A stretch of DNA of 64,000 nucleotides from CAYJBH01 sp964370605 (GTDB lineage Bacteria > Bacillota > Clostridia > Oscillospirales > Ruminococcaceae): assembly GCA_964370605.1 (NCBI GenBank), contig CAYJJX010000007.1, forward strand, positions 1-64,000. Reading direction: 5' to 3'. A program made the translations under genes and the position numbers. The notes below the pieces were generated by a model, which did not search any database, was not told the origin of the DNA, and saw nothing but the letters and a program-made list of their open reading frames with translations. Below, in pieces: positions 16,624-25,574 of this stretch (within the stretch, counting starts at the first letter, position 1; the number at the start of each line of letters is the position of its first letter).

Positions 16624-18468
16624 ATGAATTTTCAACACAAGGTGAAAAAGCAAAAACTTTCCACCAAAATAAAACCCATAACCGGGGCAAACGGCAAGAA
16701 AGCCAAGCGACAGAACACCAACCTTTATGCCCTGTCCGGAACCATACTGCTTCAAAATGGCGGTATGGTCTATGAGCTTTCTCTAATAGGGCGTTTTGTC
16801 CATCTGCTCTACGAACTTGGTTTCGCCACCGAATACGCCATGGTTAAGATAATGCGTAACATTGTGGTGCTATCGGGCATTATCGGCGATTTTATCGCTG
16901 AAGGTCTCGGAAAATCGCTCGGAAGATTTTTTGGGTTGATCAGTTATTCTATCCGTGACTTCTTTGCACCTTTCGCAACAGTTGTCCGTGCATTTAAGAC
17001 GGTCAAAGATATTTCGGTCAAGGAACGTCACTACGGCTTTTCACACATTTCAATTCGTATTCGCGGCTACATAAAAACCGGAATAAAAAAACATATCCAT
17101 CTCACCTCAAATCCGTTCTGCTACATTCTTCCTATCGCGGCATTGGCGGCTTTCATCTATACCGCTACCACTGTTTTCAGTTATAATTTTGTGCTTGAAG
17201 TCCAAAACAACGACCAACGTCTCGGCTATATTGAAAACTCAAAGGTCATGGACGAGGCAAGACAAGAGGTGAGCGCTCGAATTCAGTATCAAGGCAACGA
17301 CACCGAGTGGTCTGTTGCTCCTACCTATGCAATTTCGGTTGCAGAAGCTTTACCAAACAATACCGAAACGCAAGATACCACCTCACTTGCAAATAACCTC
17401 ATTCTCTCGTCTGGTGAATCGATCCAAGAGAGTACCGGATTGTTTGTCGACGGACAATTCTATGGTGCTACACAGGACAAAATCCAGCTGGAAAATGATA
17501 TAAACTCACTGCTAAACGGCTATACACGAAACACAGAAAATTCTTCGGTTGACTTTGTCCAAGACGTTGAAATGGTGGACGGATTATTCCTTACCGAAAG
17601 TGTCGTGGACCACAGTGAAATTCAAGACCTTATATCCAGCTCTACCGGCGAGACCACCGAGGTGTACACCGTTTTGCGTGACGAAACGTCCGCCGACATT
17701 TCTATTAAATTCGCCATTACCTCGGGAGAGTTAGCGGCCCTAAACCCCGATATTGATCTTGAAGACTTGAGCGAGGGCGACCAGCTCACCATCAAACGTA
17801 ATGTTTCATTTCTCACCGTAAAAGAAGTTCAACAGATTGTCTATGATGAAGAGGTTCCGTTTACCATTGAGCGTCAGGCAGACGCTAGCTTATCACTCGC
17901 AACGGTGAAAACTCAAGTCGAAGGCGAAGCCGGACTTAACAGAGTTACTGCCGATGTTACATATATCGACGGCGTCGAAGTTTCGGTAGACATTGTCAGC
18001 GTCGAGGTGGTAAAAGAACCTGTAACAGAGGTGTTATTGGTCGGTACAGCGCTCGGCTCGGGCGGTATCAACTATGACGGTCCGGCACTCGGAACCGGTT
18101 CAATGGTCTGGCCGACCGGTCCCGGAACAGGCGGTATATCTCGTGGATTCAGCGGATCGTACGCCCATAATGGTATGGATATTTGGGGCGCTATCGGAAC
18201 ACCGCTTTACTCGGTCGATGACGGTATTGTTGTCCTGGTCCAATACGCCAATACAGGTTATGGAATCCAGGTCATGGTCGACCATGGAAACGGTATTCGT
18301 TCTCGCTACGCACATAACAGCGCCTTGCATGTTCAGCTCGGTGACTCGGTAGCTAAAGGTCAGCATATCGCCGACATGGGAAGCACCGGAAACTCCACCG
18401 GCTCACATGTTCACTTTGAGATTATACTGAACGGTACCACCGTTGACCCTGCACCGTATATCAGTTAA
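16624..18468 (+). CDS. Membrane-anchored LysM-G5-M23 peptidoglycan endopeptidase
   Basis: The 614-residue protein has a basic N-terminal cytoplasmic region, a membrane helix near residues 157-180 (YILPIAALAAFIYTATTVF), then an extracytoplasmic part. That part has a LysM-like segment (AALNPDIDLEDLSEGDQLTI), a G5 domain (VPFTIERQAD to SVEVVKEP) and a C-terminal M23 metallopeptidase. Zinc ligands are visible in AHNGMDIWG (His and Asp) and GSHVHFEI (second His of HxH). M23 enzymes cut peptide cross-links in peptidoglycan; this layout is common among clostridial growth or sporulation wall hydrolases. The start is fixed by the promoter at 16549, although no strong ribosome binding site precedes it. 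Confidence 0.93.
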   Translation: MNFQHKVKKQKLSTKIKPITGANGKKAKRQNTNLYALSGTILLQNGGMVYELSLIGRFVHLLYELGFATEYAMVKIMRNIVVLSGIIGDFIAEGLGKSLGRFFGLISYSIRDFFAPFATVVRAFKTVKDISVKERHYGFSHISIRIRGYIKTGIKKHIHLTSNPFCYILPIAALAAFIYTATTVFSYNFVLEVQNNDQRLGYIENSKVMDEARQEVSARIQYQGNDTEWSVAPTYAISVAEALPNNTETQDTTSLANNLILSSGESIQESTGLFVDGQFYGATQDKIQLENDINSLLNGYTRNTENSSVDFVQDVEMVDGLFLTESVVDHSEIQDLISSSTGETTEVYTVLRDETSADISIKFAITSGELAALNPDIDLEDLSEGDQLTIKRNVSFLTVKEVQQIVYDEEVPFTIERQADASLSLATVKTQVEGEAGLNRVTADVTYIDGVEVSVDIVSVEVVKEPVTEVLLVGTALGSGGINYDGPALGTGSMVWPTGPGTGGISRGFSGSYAHNGMDIWGAIGTPLYSVDDGIVVLVQYANTGYGIQVMVDHGNGIRSRYAHNSALHVQLGDSVAKGQHIADMGSTGNSTGSHVHFEIILNGTTVDPAPYIS

Positions 18469-18582
18469 AGTGAGCATATCCTATCGAAAGATCTGCTTTC
18501 ATAAAACTTGAATTCCTGTCGACTTTGACCAAACATTTCCGCGGTGTAAATATCGCATCGACTTAGGCAAAACCATATCAAC

Positions 18583-18620
18583 AAAAACTCCTGCTCTAAA
18601 TTTTAGGGCAGGAGTTTTAC
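18583..18620. terminator. Bidirectional terminator between the M23 peptidase and a GNAT gene
   Basis: CTCCTGC (18588-18594) pairs with GCAGGAG (18608-18614), and CTAAA/TTTAG extends the stem inward. T runs flank it on both strands, so it can end the plus-strand peptidase transcript and the minus-strand GNAT transcript. Confidence 0.88.
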
Positions 18621-18631
18621 TGAATATATAG

Positions 18632-19150
18632 TCATTTGGCTTGATATCCGTCACACCGATTTTCGACTGCACGCGGCATCGATTTTTGCACCATAATACG
18701 CTCGCCGCTTGGTTCTTTGAACAACGTTTTTCGAAATCCGAGCTTTTCATACAGGCTTATCGCTGCAATGTTGCCTTCAAAAACCGACAAAAATACATTT
18801 TTGCAACGGTAACCACTTCGCATCTTCGGTAGAATAGATTGCATCGCCAGCTTGCCGTATCCTTTACCCTGATATTTTTTATCGATCATAAATCGATCGA
18901 GCCAAACCATTGAAAACGGCAACAGACGAAACGTCTGGCGACCATGCATGGCAAAGCCTATCAGAGTTGTTTCAAGATAAATACCATAAAAGTCCCATTT
19001 CATCCCGTATGCATTAGTCCTTGCATCATCGAGGCATTCTTGCGAAGTCTCGATAAAAGAGTGTTGATCGGATGAAGTGGACAAGTTCAAAATGACTTCC
19101 CACTCTTCTTTCGATAAAAGACTGCTAGTAACCTTATTACTGTCACGCAT
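18632..19150 (-). CDS. GNAT-family N-acetyltransferase, possibly diamine/spermidine type
   Basis: The 172-residue GNAT domain shows LDRFMIDKKYQGKGYGKLAM with the QGKGYG acetyl-CoA loop, and NIAAISLYEKLGFRKT. The DRFMID-YQGKGYG combination with an N-terminal CLDDA-like region resembles PaiA/BltD polyamine acetyltransferases, so a polyamine substrate is plausible but not proven. The C-terminus carries a short tail (RAVENRCDGYQAK) beyond the usual fold. The start has only a poor GAGAG site. It is transcribed alone, ending at the terminator at 18583. Confidence 0.85.
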   Translation of the reverse strand: MRDSNKVTSSLLSKEEWEVILNLSTSSDQHSFIETSQECLDDARTNAYGMKWDFYGIYLETTLIGFAMHGRQTFRLLPFSMVWLDRFMIDKKYQGKGYGKLAMQSILPKMRSGYRCKNVFLSVFEGNIAAISLYEKLGFRKTLFKEPSGERIMVQKSMPRAVENRCDGYQAK

Positions 19151-19212
19151 TTTTTCACACTCTCAATCTCTTGATCACAAGTTACAGTGATTTTGTCAGC
19201 GTTTTAAATCGA

Positions 19213-19863
19213 CTACCCGATACCGTATTCTTGATAGAGTTTGTACGCGTCGTCAAAGGTTGTGCCGGCATAGGTATAATAAACATCGTCGATCAAGACA
19301 ACGTCTTCTCCCTCGATATATGTGACGGTGATCGCATAGTCCTGCTCTTCCATGACACCCATCTCACCCATGTCCACCCTCGGAGAATATATTTGAAGTT
19401 CATATGTATCGCCGTCAACGTGTTGAAGTTCCACCCAGTTCAGCGGCAAAAATCCACCGGCATCAAATATACCGGGCAGGATTGTCGGCGTGCCGTCTTC
19501 GCCTCGCTCAATGACCACAAACTCTTTGTTGGTCGGAGAGTTCCAAAAACCCTCAAGCTGTGCAAAAAGAGTCTCAATATTATAGATTTCTTTAGCGGTT
19601 TCTGATGCTACAGATTCAGATTGTGACTGTGAAGAAGCGGCAACCGGCTCTGATTCTTCGCTCGATTCACTTTGGTCGGACGATGCTTTTGCACCGTCAC
19701 TTTCTTGCGACTCGCTCGCATCGTTTGAGTCGTTCGACTGTGAAACTGGACTTTCAGAATTGCCACCGCCATCACTCGGCAGGTTGATATTTATACAGCT
19801 TGTAAGGCTTAAAAGTAATACTGTGGACAAAATAATAATCGACAGCTTTTTCATAACAATCAT
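19213..19863 (-). CDS. Lipoprotein with a Ser/Glu-rich linker and an unknown domain
   Basis: The 216-residue product begins with a lipoprotein signal peptide ending LSLTSC, followed by a low-complexity Ser/Glu/Ala/Asp linker to about residue 85. A globular C-terminal domain of about 120 residues (ETLFAQLEGFWNSPTNKEFV to YTYAGTTFDDAYKLYQ) follows. Its layout recalls lipocalin- or copper-resistance-like beta-barrel lipoproteins in which a LxGxW segment opens the barrel, but I cannot name the family. It is probably exported and membrane-anchored. The start is either this ATG or one three codons later; AAGGA is closer to the first. TrxB is upstream in the same direction. Confidence 0.75.
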   Translation of the reverse strand: MIVMKKLSIIILSTVLLLSLTSCININLPSDGGGNSESPVSQSNDSNDASESQESDGAKASSDQSESSEESEPVAASSQSQSESVASETAKEIYNIETLFAQLEGFWNSPTNKEFVVIERGEDGTPTILPGIFDAGGFLPLNWVELQHVDGDTYELQIYSPRVDMGEMGVMEEQDYAITVTYIEGEDVVLIDDVYYTYAGTTFDDAYKLYQEYGIG

Positions 19864-19971
19864 GCTTCCTTTCTTTTTTTACTGTGCGGCGCACGGGTAA
19901 CCCTCTTTTTGTTTGTACATAATAATGTGAGAACTGCTGACATTCATTTATTGATATCGTGTTATCAACAA

Positions 19972-20880
19972 TCAATAACCGTATAATTTATGGCGAATAG
20001 TTGTGATCGCAGTGGCTCCGTCCGAAACCGCTGTGGTAATCTGACGAAGAGGTTTGGTGCGCAGATCGCCTGCAACATAGAGTCCGTCGAGCGAACTTTC
20101 ACAGTTTTCTCCTGCCACCGCATAACCATGGCCGTCCAGCTCTATCAATTCCTTGACCAATTCCGTTTGTGGGGTAGTGCCTACCGCTATAAACACACCG
20201 CCGACCGATAGCTCTGACTGTGCGCCATCGTTCGCACGGAGTTTGATCCCACTCACCTTCTGTTCCCCAACAATGTCGTCCACATTTTGGTTCCAAAGAA
20301 TCTCGACGTTTTCACAGGCTAACAACTTCTTCTCAAGATATGCACCGGCACGAAGTTTGTCACGACGGTGGATAAGATATACCTTTTCGCATATTGCCGA
20401 GAGATATATCGCATCTTCTACTGCGGTATAACTGCCGCCCACTACGGCTGTGGTTTGTCCCTTATAGAATGCGCCGTCACAGGTGGCACAGTAAGAAATC
20501 CCCTTGCCTTGCAGTCGCTGTTCCCCCTCTACACCAAGCTTCCGATTGATTGCACCGGTTGCTATCAACACCGTCTTACTCTCGTAGGTTTCGCCGCCAC
20601 AGCGAACCGAAAAAGCATCACCGTTCTTTTCAACGGACTCGACAGTCGCCGTAGTTATCGAAACACCCATCTTTTCGGCATGATCTTTGAACTGAACTCC
20701 CATATCAAATCCATTAATGCCGGGAAGCCCGAGATAGTTATCCACCTCATAGGTGGTGAGTACCTGTCCTCCGGCGACATAGTTGCCCTCGATTAGCATA
20801 ATGTCAAGACCTGCTCGAACAGCGTATACCGCGGCTGAGAGGCCTGCCGGTCCTGCACCGATTATAATAGTATCTTTCAT
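19972..20880 (-). CDS. trxB: Thioredoxin-disulfide reductase-like flavoprotein
   Basis: The 302-residue protein has the FAD motif IIGAGPAGLSAAVYA, the redox-active CATC, the NADPH phosphate-binding HRRDKLRA, and the C-terminal GLYVAGDLRTKPLRQITTA. These are the features of low-Mr thioredoxin reductases that pass electrons from NADPH to thioredoxin. One oddity is the second Rossmann motif, normally GGGDSAxEEA, which here reads GGSYTAVEDA, so nucleotide use may differ from the standard enzyme. The ATG follows AGAAAGGAATGGTCAT, a sequence shared with other leaders in this window. It may supply electrons to an unlinked thioredoxin; no trxA is adjacent. Confidence 0.9.
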   Translation of the reverse strand: MKDTIIIGAGPAGLSAAVYAVRAGLDIMLIEGNYVAGGQVLTTYEVDNYLGLPGINGFDMGVQFKDHAEKMGVSITTATVESVEKNGDAFSVRCGGETYESKTVLIATGAINRKLGVEGEQRLQGKGISYCATCDGAFYKGQTTAVVGGSYTAVEDAIYLSAICEKVYLIHRRDKLRAGAYLEKKLLACENVEILWNQNVDDIVGEQKVSGIKLRANDGAQSELSVGGVFIAVGTTPQTELVKELIELDGHGYAVAGENCESSLDGLYVAGDLRTKPLRQITTAVSDGATAITTIRHKLYGY

Positions 20881-21104
20881 TGTTTATGACCATTCCTTTC
20901 TTGATGTATTATCCGATCTTCATTAAGCAGCAAAATCCAAGTAGTTTTTCGCTCAAAGTATACAAAGACACTTGCAACTAATGTTAGAATGAGAGCCGGT
21001 TTTCAAATTCGCTTTTTTCTGACAAAACAAACAAATATATACTTTTCTATCCCGACAAAGGCAATATTTTCAACTTGAATGCTATATTATACGCAAATTC
21101 ATAG

Positions 21105-21140
21105 GAAAAAAATCGGGCAACCAACAAAGTTACCCGATCT
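21105..21140 (-). terminator. Terminator after the OadA-like gene
   Basis: On the minus strand ATCGGGTAAC and GGTTGCCCGAT form a stem with a short T-rich loop, followed by seven T. It ends the carboxyltransferase-biotin carrier-OadA unit. The remaining 20881-21104 holds the trxB leader and no further gene. Confidence 0.88.
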
Positions 21141-21151
21141 TAATGTGAAAA

Positions 21152-22549
21152 TTATACTATGTGGCTTTTGTTTTCCACGCTTGCATGTGCCGCATCGACT
21201 CCAACAATCTTGTTGTTGCGACTGGTAAAGAATTTCTCTGCGATCTGCGGGAACTGAGCATAGGTGAGCACGTCCTCTTCTTGACGCGACCATTTTGCCG
21301 CCTCTTCTTTGAGCTTATCCAGCTCATCGGTGAGAAGATCTGCAGGACGACAGGTAATTTGCTCTTCGTCGCCGAGAATTTTCTTCAAGAACTCATCCGA
21401 AATAGGGGCAGGAGTTTTGCCGTATTCGCCCTTGACCATTGCCTTGAACTCTTTTGTGACTGTCTTGTAACGCTCACCCATGATGACGTTGAACACAGCC
21501 TGTGTTCCGACGATCTGGGAGGTAGGTGTTACCAGCGGCGGATAACCGCTGTCTTCACGCACACGCGGAATCTCTTTGAGAACATCTTCAAACTGATCTG
21601 ATTTACCTGCCTCTTTCAGCTGGCTGATGAGGTTTGAAAGCATACCGCCCGGCACTTGATACAGCAAGGTGTTTGCATCAACGCCCATAACCTTCGGTGA
21701 AAGCAGTTCGTTGTCCAGATATTTTTCACGAAGTTTCTGGAAGAAGTCACGAACTTCGTTAAGAAGTTTCAGGTCAAGGCCTGTATCATATGGTGTTCCG
21801 GCAAGAGCCGCAACAAGTGTCTCGGTCGCCATATGGGAAGTACCCATAGCCAGCGGTGAGATAGAGGTGTCAATGATAGAAGCACCCGCCTCGATACCCT
21901 TAAGAATAGACATGGAGGCAAGACCGCTTGTGTAATGTGAGTGAATATCGATCGGAATGCTCAGATCTTTTTTCAGTGCGGTTACAAGCTCAAAGGTGGC
22001 ATAAGGATCAAGCAGACCTGCCATATCTTTGATACAGATACTGTCGGCGCCCTCATTCTCCAGCTGTTTTGCATATTCTGCAAAATACTCATTGGAGTGC
22101 ACCGGGCTTTTTGTATAGCTGATTGCCGCCTGAACGTGTCCGCCCTCTTTCTTCGCCGCCTTGATAGCGGTGGAAAGGTTGCGAATGTCATTAAGCGCAT
22201 CAAAAATTCTGATGATGTCGATGCCGTTTGAAATGCATTTCTGCACGAGGTAGTAAACCACGTCATCGGCATAATGACGGTAGCCGAGCATGTTCTGACC
22301 ACGGAACAGCATCTGCAGTTTTGTGTCCGGCATACCCTTCTTTATGGTGCGCAGACGCTCCCATGGATCTTCGTCCAGAAAACGAATACATGCGTCATAT
22401 GTCGCACCGCCCCAAACCTCGGCCGAAAAGTATCCGACCTTGTTCATTACGGGCAGAATTTCTTTCATTTCATCGGTCGACATACGGGTCGCAATCAATG
22501 ATTGATGCGAGTCACGCAGTACAACCTCGGTAATATTAACTTTTCCCAT
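21152..22549 (-). CDS. Oxaloacetate decarboxylase alpha / pyruvate carboxylase subunit B-type carboxyltransferase
   Basis: The 465-residue protein contains the HMGL-like TIM-barrel carboxyltransferase (VVLRDSHQSLIATRM, EVWGGATYDACIRFL, IKDMAGLLDP, IDIHSHYTSG) and the conserved PYC_OADA domain (GVDANTLLYQVPGGMLSNL). It lacks the C-terminal biotin domain of long OadA proteins; that function is supplied by the separate carrier encoded 30 bases upstream. It would move carboxyl groups between oxaloacetate/pyruvate and biotin. The gene order carboxyltransferase, biotin carrier, OadA suggests a transcarboxylase or a Na+-pumping decarboxylase, with the membrane beta subunit at 55.7 kb. Confidence 0.93.
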   Translation of the reverse strand: MGKVNITEVVLRDSHQSLIATRMSTDEMKEILPVMNKVGYFSAEVWGGATYDACIRFLDEDPWERLRTIKKGMPDTKLQMLFRGQNMLGYRHYADDVVYYLVQKCISNGIDIIRIFDALNDIRNLSTAIKAAKKEGGHVQAAISYTKSPVHSNEYFAEYAKQLENEGADSICIKDMAGLLDPYATFELVTALKKDLSIPIDIHSHYTSGLASMSILKGIEAGASIIDTSISPLAMGTSHMATETLVAALAGTPYDTGLDLKLLNEVRDFFQKLREKYLDNELLSPKVMGVDANTLLYQVPGGMLSNLISQLKEAGKSDQFEDVLKEIPRVREDSGYPPLVTPTSQIVGTQAVFNVIMGERYKTVTKEFKAMVKGEYGKTPAPISDEFLKKILGDEEQITCRPADLLTDELDKLKEEAAKWSRQEEDVLTYAQFPQIAEKFFTSRNNKIVGVDAAHASVENKSHIV

Positions 22550-22579
22550 TAAATTGTTATCCTTTCGTGACGGCGGTAA

Positions 22580-22954
22580 TTAGTTCAAGGTGATAAGGGT
22601 GTCGCCCGAGTTAACGGTGTCGCCCTTCTTAACGTTGATAGATGCAACGGTTCCGTCCTGAGCGGCGGTGATGTCGTTCTCCATCTTCATGGCCTCAAGA
22701 ATGATCAGAACATCGCCTGCTTTGACGGCGGCGCCGACAGCCACTTTAACATCGAGGATGTTACCCGGCATCGGTGCATCGACAGCGACTGCGCCGGCGG
22801 CGCCGGCAGGTGCTGCGGCAGGAGCGGCAGGTGCTGCAGGTGCTGCGGCGGCAGCTACGGGAGCTGCAGCGGCGGCAGGTGCAGAGCTTGCGCCTGCTTC
22901 TTCTACGCCTACATCATAGGTTGTGCCGTTAACGGTGATTTTATAGTTTTTCAT
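22580..22954 (-). CDS. Biotin carboxyl carrier protein
   Basis: The 124-residue protein has a short N-terminal beta segment (MKNYKITVNGTTYDVGVEE), a flexible Ala/Pro linker of about 35 residues, and a C-terminal biotinyl domain with PMPGNILDV and EAMKMEN, where Lys is the biotinylated residue. It carries CO2 between the two carboxyltransferases encoded on either side. Size and composition match the GcdC/MmdC-type carrier subunits of Na+-pumping decarboxylases. The Ala/Pro linker makes the gene locally GC-rich, which explains the odd base composition at 22790-22900. Confidence 0.95.
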   Translation of the reverse strand: MKNYKITVNGTTYDVGVEEAGASSAPAAAAAPVAAAAAPAAPAAPAAAPAGAAGAVAVDAPMPGNILDVKVAVGAAVKAGDVLIILEAMKMENDITAAQDGTVASINVKKGDTVNSGDTLITLN

Positions 22955-23021
22955 ATCAATTTTACCTCTTCTTTAATTGTTTGTAATTTCAATAGCTTAT
23001 GGCTACATTATTCGTTGATTC

Positions 23022-24344
23022 TTACAGTGCGGAACCGTATTTTTTCGGGAATCTTGTGGTGCGCTTGGTAGCAAGTACACAAAGTGTATCGGCTACAACA
23101 CTGCGAAGCTCTGCCTCGGCACAGCGAATATCGCATACACCGGCATTATTCAGAGCGTCAGCATTGCAGAAGGTATCGATATATTGTTTTGCAAATTTAT
23201 CGGTGTCGGCTGCAATGTTGGTGGAAGCTTTGAGCTCCTCTGCATAAAGGATTGTAGCGGCGGCGGTAGGCTCAAGTGTTGCTACCATAGCCTTATCGGT
23301 CACAACGGTGATGTCACAGCCGCTGAAAGCGGTGAACGATGCGCCGATGGCTTTGCCTACAACGACCAATACTTTAGCGGTAGTGGCATCGCTGTATGTC
23401 GAGGCAAGTTTTGCGGCACTGCGAATTCCGCCTGCCATGTCGTTTTCTGAGCTCTTTTTGAAGCCTTCACTCGAAAGAACGGTCACAACCGGAATGTTGT
23501 AGATGTCGCAGAAACGAACGAAACGTGCGATCTTTGCCACACCCTTTTCGCCAACCTCTTTTTTGTCGTCGGTGGCAACAAAGCCGGTAACGGTGCCTTC
23601 AACGGTGCCGAGTGCTACAAATGCGCACTCGATTTCGGTGAACATCGGCACGATGCTGTCGGCATCTGCGAGCGCCTGAACGCCTTTAAGCGGAGCATAT
23701 CCCGAGGTGCTGAATGCCGCCGTCGGTGCAGAAAAATCAAACACTGAGGTAACGGTCATGTTGTTCGGGGGAAGTATCTCGGCAAGTTTTTTTGCACATT
23801 CAACAGCCGCATCATAGTTTGATACAACGATGTGTGCTACACCGCTTTTGGAAGCGGCCTTTGCGCTACCTGCGCCTGCTGTCTTGTCGCCTTTTGCGGC
23901 ACTGGTGTAAGGAGGAGTCAAGAAAAGTTCTGCCTCTTCGCTCATCACACAGATATCAGAGGTTGCGGCAAGCAGTGCGGAGTTACCACCGCATACGCCA
24001 ACAACAACGGCAACCTGCGGCACAACGCCACTGATTTTAGCGGATTGGTTCAGAATCTCGGAGTATCCGAGAAGAGGAGCAACGCCACCCTCGATAACCG
24101 CACCGGACGATGCGTAGAATGTGAAGACCGGAACACCTGTCTCCCCTGCGAGTTTAATAGCGGACGCCCATTTTTTCATGTCTGCACTGTCCAGAGCCTC
24201 GCTGTTTTGTGCGATGACCACAGCCTGCGCACCGGAGACAACTCCGACACCCACCGAAAGAGCAGCGCTCTTCTGTGTAAACATGGCTGTGTATTTGCCG
24301 TCATCAAAAAATGAAGCAAATATCTCTTCTTTAGTTTTTGGCAT
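23022..24344 (-). CDS. Acyl-CoA carboxyltransferase domain protein (MmdA/GcdA-like, short)
   Basis: The 440-residue protein has the crotonase-like carboxyltransferase fold of the PccB/MmdA family: VVIAQNSEALDSADMKKWASA, a GVAPLLGY and VCGGNSALLAATSDICVM block in the N-half, and FATDDKKEVGEKGVAKIARFVRFCD as TGFVATDDKKEV plus IPVVTVLSSEGFKKSSEND in the C-half. It is shorter than MmdA (about 510 residues) and the sequence is divergent, so I do not name the acyl-CoA substrate. It would act with the biotin carrier and OadA-like subunit downstream. Its leader carries the conserved hairpin-SD motif also seen at ilvC and xylA. Confidence 0.82.
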   Translation of the reverse strand: MPKTKEEIFASFFDDGKYTAMFTQKSAALSVGVGVVSGAQAVVIAQNSEALDSADMKKWASAIKLAGETGVPVFTFYASSGAVIEGGVAPLLGYSEILNQSAKISGVVPQVAVVVGVCGGNSALLAATSDICVMSEEAELFLTPPYTSAAKGDKTAGAGSAKAASKSGVAHIVVSNYDAAVECAKKLAEILPPNNMTVTSVFDFSAPTAAFSTSGYAPLKGVQALADADSIVPMFTEIECAFVALGTVEGTVTGFVATDDKKEVGEKGVAKIARFVRFCDIYNIPVVTVLSSEGFKKSSENDMAGGIRSAAKLASTYSDATTAKVLVVVGKAIGASFTAFSGCDITVVTDKAMVATLEPTAAATILYAEELKASTNIAADTDKFAKQYIDTFCNADALNNAGVCDIRCAEAELRSVVADTLCVLATKRTTRFPKKYGSAL

Positions 24345-24348
24345 TTAT

Positions 24349-24377
24349 ATGACCGTTCCTTTCTGCACATCTTGTGC
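24349..24377 (-). promoter_or_regulatory. Hairpin-SD leader motif, copy 1 (carboxyltransferase)
   Basis: On the minus strand GCACA-AGA-TGTGC is followed immediately by AGAAAGGAACGGTCAT and then the ATG. Nearly the same sequence precedes ilvC and xylA. The stem abuts the ribosome binding site. Confidence 0.6.
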
Positions 24378-24435
24378 CTCTTGGCAGTCTCATGAACGTG
24401 ACACAAAACTGCATGTTTATGATTTTTTTCGGTTT

Positions 24436-24816
24436 CTAAACCGCCTCGGTGCAAGACTGTTTGCATTTTTCACAGCCCGACGCGCACCGTCTTGAAAAAA
24501 ATTCTTCTATATTATATGCGCGGTCTTTCTCTAAAGAAAAACCCTCACCCCAAATTATAATACTTTTGTCGGAAAAAGTCAATGCACCGGAGTGTAAAGT
24601 TTTAAAAATTGTTGCACGCAATAACCCTTCCGCAACCTCGAGGTCGTCGGTATCGATGGTCAGTATCTCGGTATTATCTTTATTTTGTCGATAAAGCAGT
24701 GTTCCGAGCGTTCCGCTCTCCCCTGCCGCAATATAGCCGCCGAGTTCACCGCCGAACCTTCCGTCGTTGAAAAACTCAACCATCTCCGGCTCGTTTATCG
24801 CCGTCATTTTTATCAT
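24436..24816 (-). CDS. Unknown small protein, degenerate GNAT-like with a Cys-rich tail
   Basis: The 126-residue protein is not one I recognise. The middle (GGYIAAGESGTLGTLLYRQ, then EILTIDTDDLEVAEGLLRAT and LHSGA) has the strand and helix rhythm of a GNAT fold, but the acetyl-CoA loop (Q/RxxGxG/A) is missing, so catalysis is doubtful. The last 20 residues contain four Cys in CASGCEKCKQSC, which could bind a metal or iron-sulfur cluster. It sits between rluB and the carboxyltransferase gene, all minus strand, and may belong to either unit. The start is weakly supported. Confidence 0.6.
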   Translation of the reverse strand: MIKMTAINEPEMVEFFNDGRFGGELGGYIAAGESGTLGTLLYRQNKDNTEILTIDTDDLEVAEGLLRATIFKTLHSGALTFSDKSIIIWGEGFSLEKDRAYNIEEFFSRRCASGCEKCKQSCTEAV

Positions 24817-24842
24817 AGCCTGTATTTATCCTTTTTATTATC

Positions 24843-25574
24843 TTATTTTTTCGCACTGTTGCGAAGTGCAATCACCTCGGACGGTTTAAGCGGTCTCACC
24901 TTGCCCGGTTGCAACATGGCAAGCTTGAGCGGACCTACCGCCTTTCGTGACAGCCGAACCACCTGAAGTCCCACGGCAGAGCACATGCGACGAATTTGGC
25001 GGTTGCGTCCCTCTTTTATGGAAAATTCCAAAACCGTACGGTTTGGCTCGTCTACCAGCACCTTGACAGAACAAGGTTTAGTCTTGATGCCGTCGTCCAG
25101 CACAACGCCGGTGGCAAGATGTAAAATCTGTTCCTCGTCGGCATGTGGGGTGACGGTCACACGATAGAGCTTTTTGATCTCATGTGACGGGTGGGTAAGC
25201 AGGTTTGCAAAGCCACCGTCGTTGGTCAAAAGCAAAAGGCCTTCGCTGTCCTTGTCAAGGCGACCGATGGGAAACACCCGCACCGGAAGATCTTTCGTAA
25301 AGTCGACAATAGAGCGTCGTCCCAGCTCGTCATTCAGCGTAGTTATGTAGCCCCTTGGCTTGTTCAGCATGTAATAATAAAACTCGCTTCGCCTCGGTAT
25401 ATGCACACGTTTGCCGTCCACCATCAGCACAATTTTTTGTGGATCTACCTTATCACCGATATGTGCAGGGTGACCATTCACCTTGACTTTACCAGCTCCG
25501 ACGAGTTTTTCTGCCTCTCGTCTGGAACAAACTCCAAGCTCTGACATGAGCTTTTGGATACGAACCTCAGCCAT
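24843..25574 (-). CDS. rluB: 23S rRNA pseudouridine synthase RluB family
   Basis: The 243-residue protein has an N-terminal S4 RNA-binding domain (RIQKLMSELGVCSRREAEKL) and a pseudouridine synthase domain with catalytic Asp in GRLDKDSEGLLLLTNDG, plus KEGRNRQIRRMC near the C-terminus. Members modify a uridine in helix 89 of 23S rRNA. It overlaps ytfJ by eight bases at the end of the scpA-scpB-DUF2953-ytfJ unit, the usual place for this gene in Bacillota. Confidence 0.95.
   Translation of the reverse strand: MAEVRIQKLMSELGVCSRREAEKLVGAGKVKVNGHPAHIGDKVDPQKIVLMVDGKRVHIPRRSEFYYYMLNKPRGYITTLNDELGRRSIVDFTKDLPVRVFPIGRLDKDSEGLLLLTNDGGFANLLTHPSHEIKKLYRVTVTPHADEEQILHLATGVVLDDGIKTKPCSVKVLVDEPNRTVLEFSIKEGRNRQIRRMCSAVGLQVVRLSRKAVGPLKLAMLQPGKVRPLKPSEVIALRNSAKK

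Noticed and set aside
22668..22919. Ala-rich plus-strand frame over the biotin carrier gene
   Set aside because: It is the antisense image of the GC-rich Ala/Pro linker codons; no ribosome binding site.
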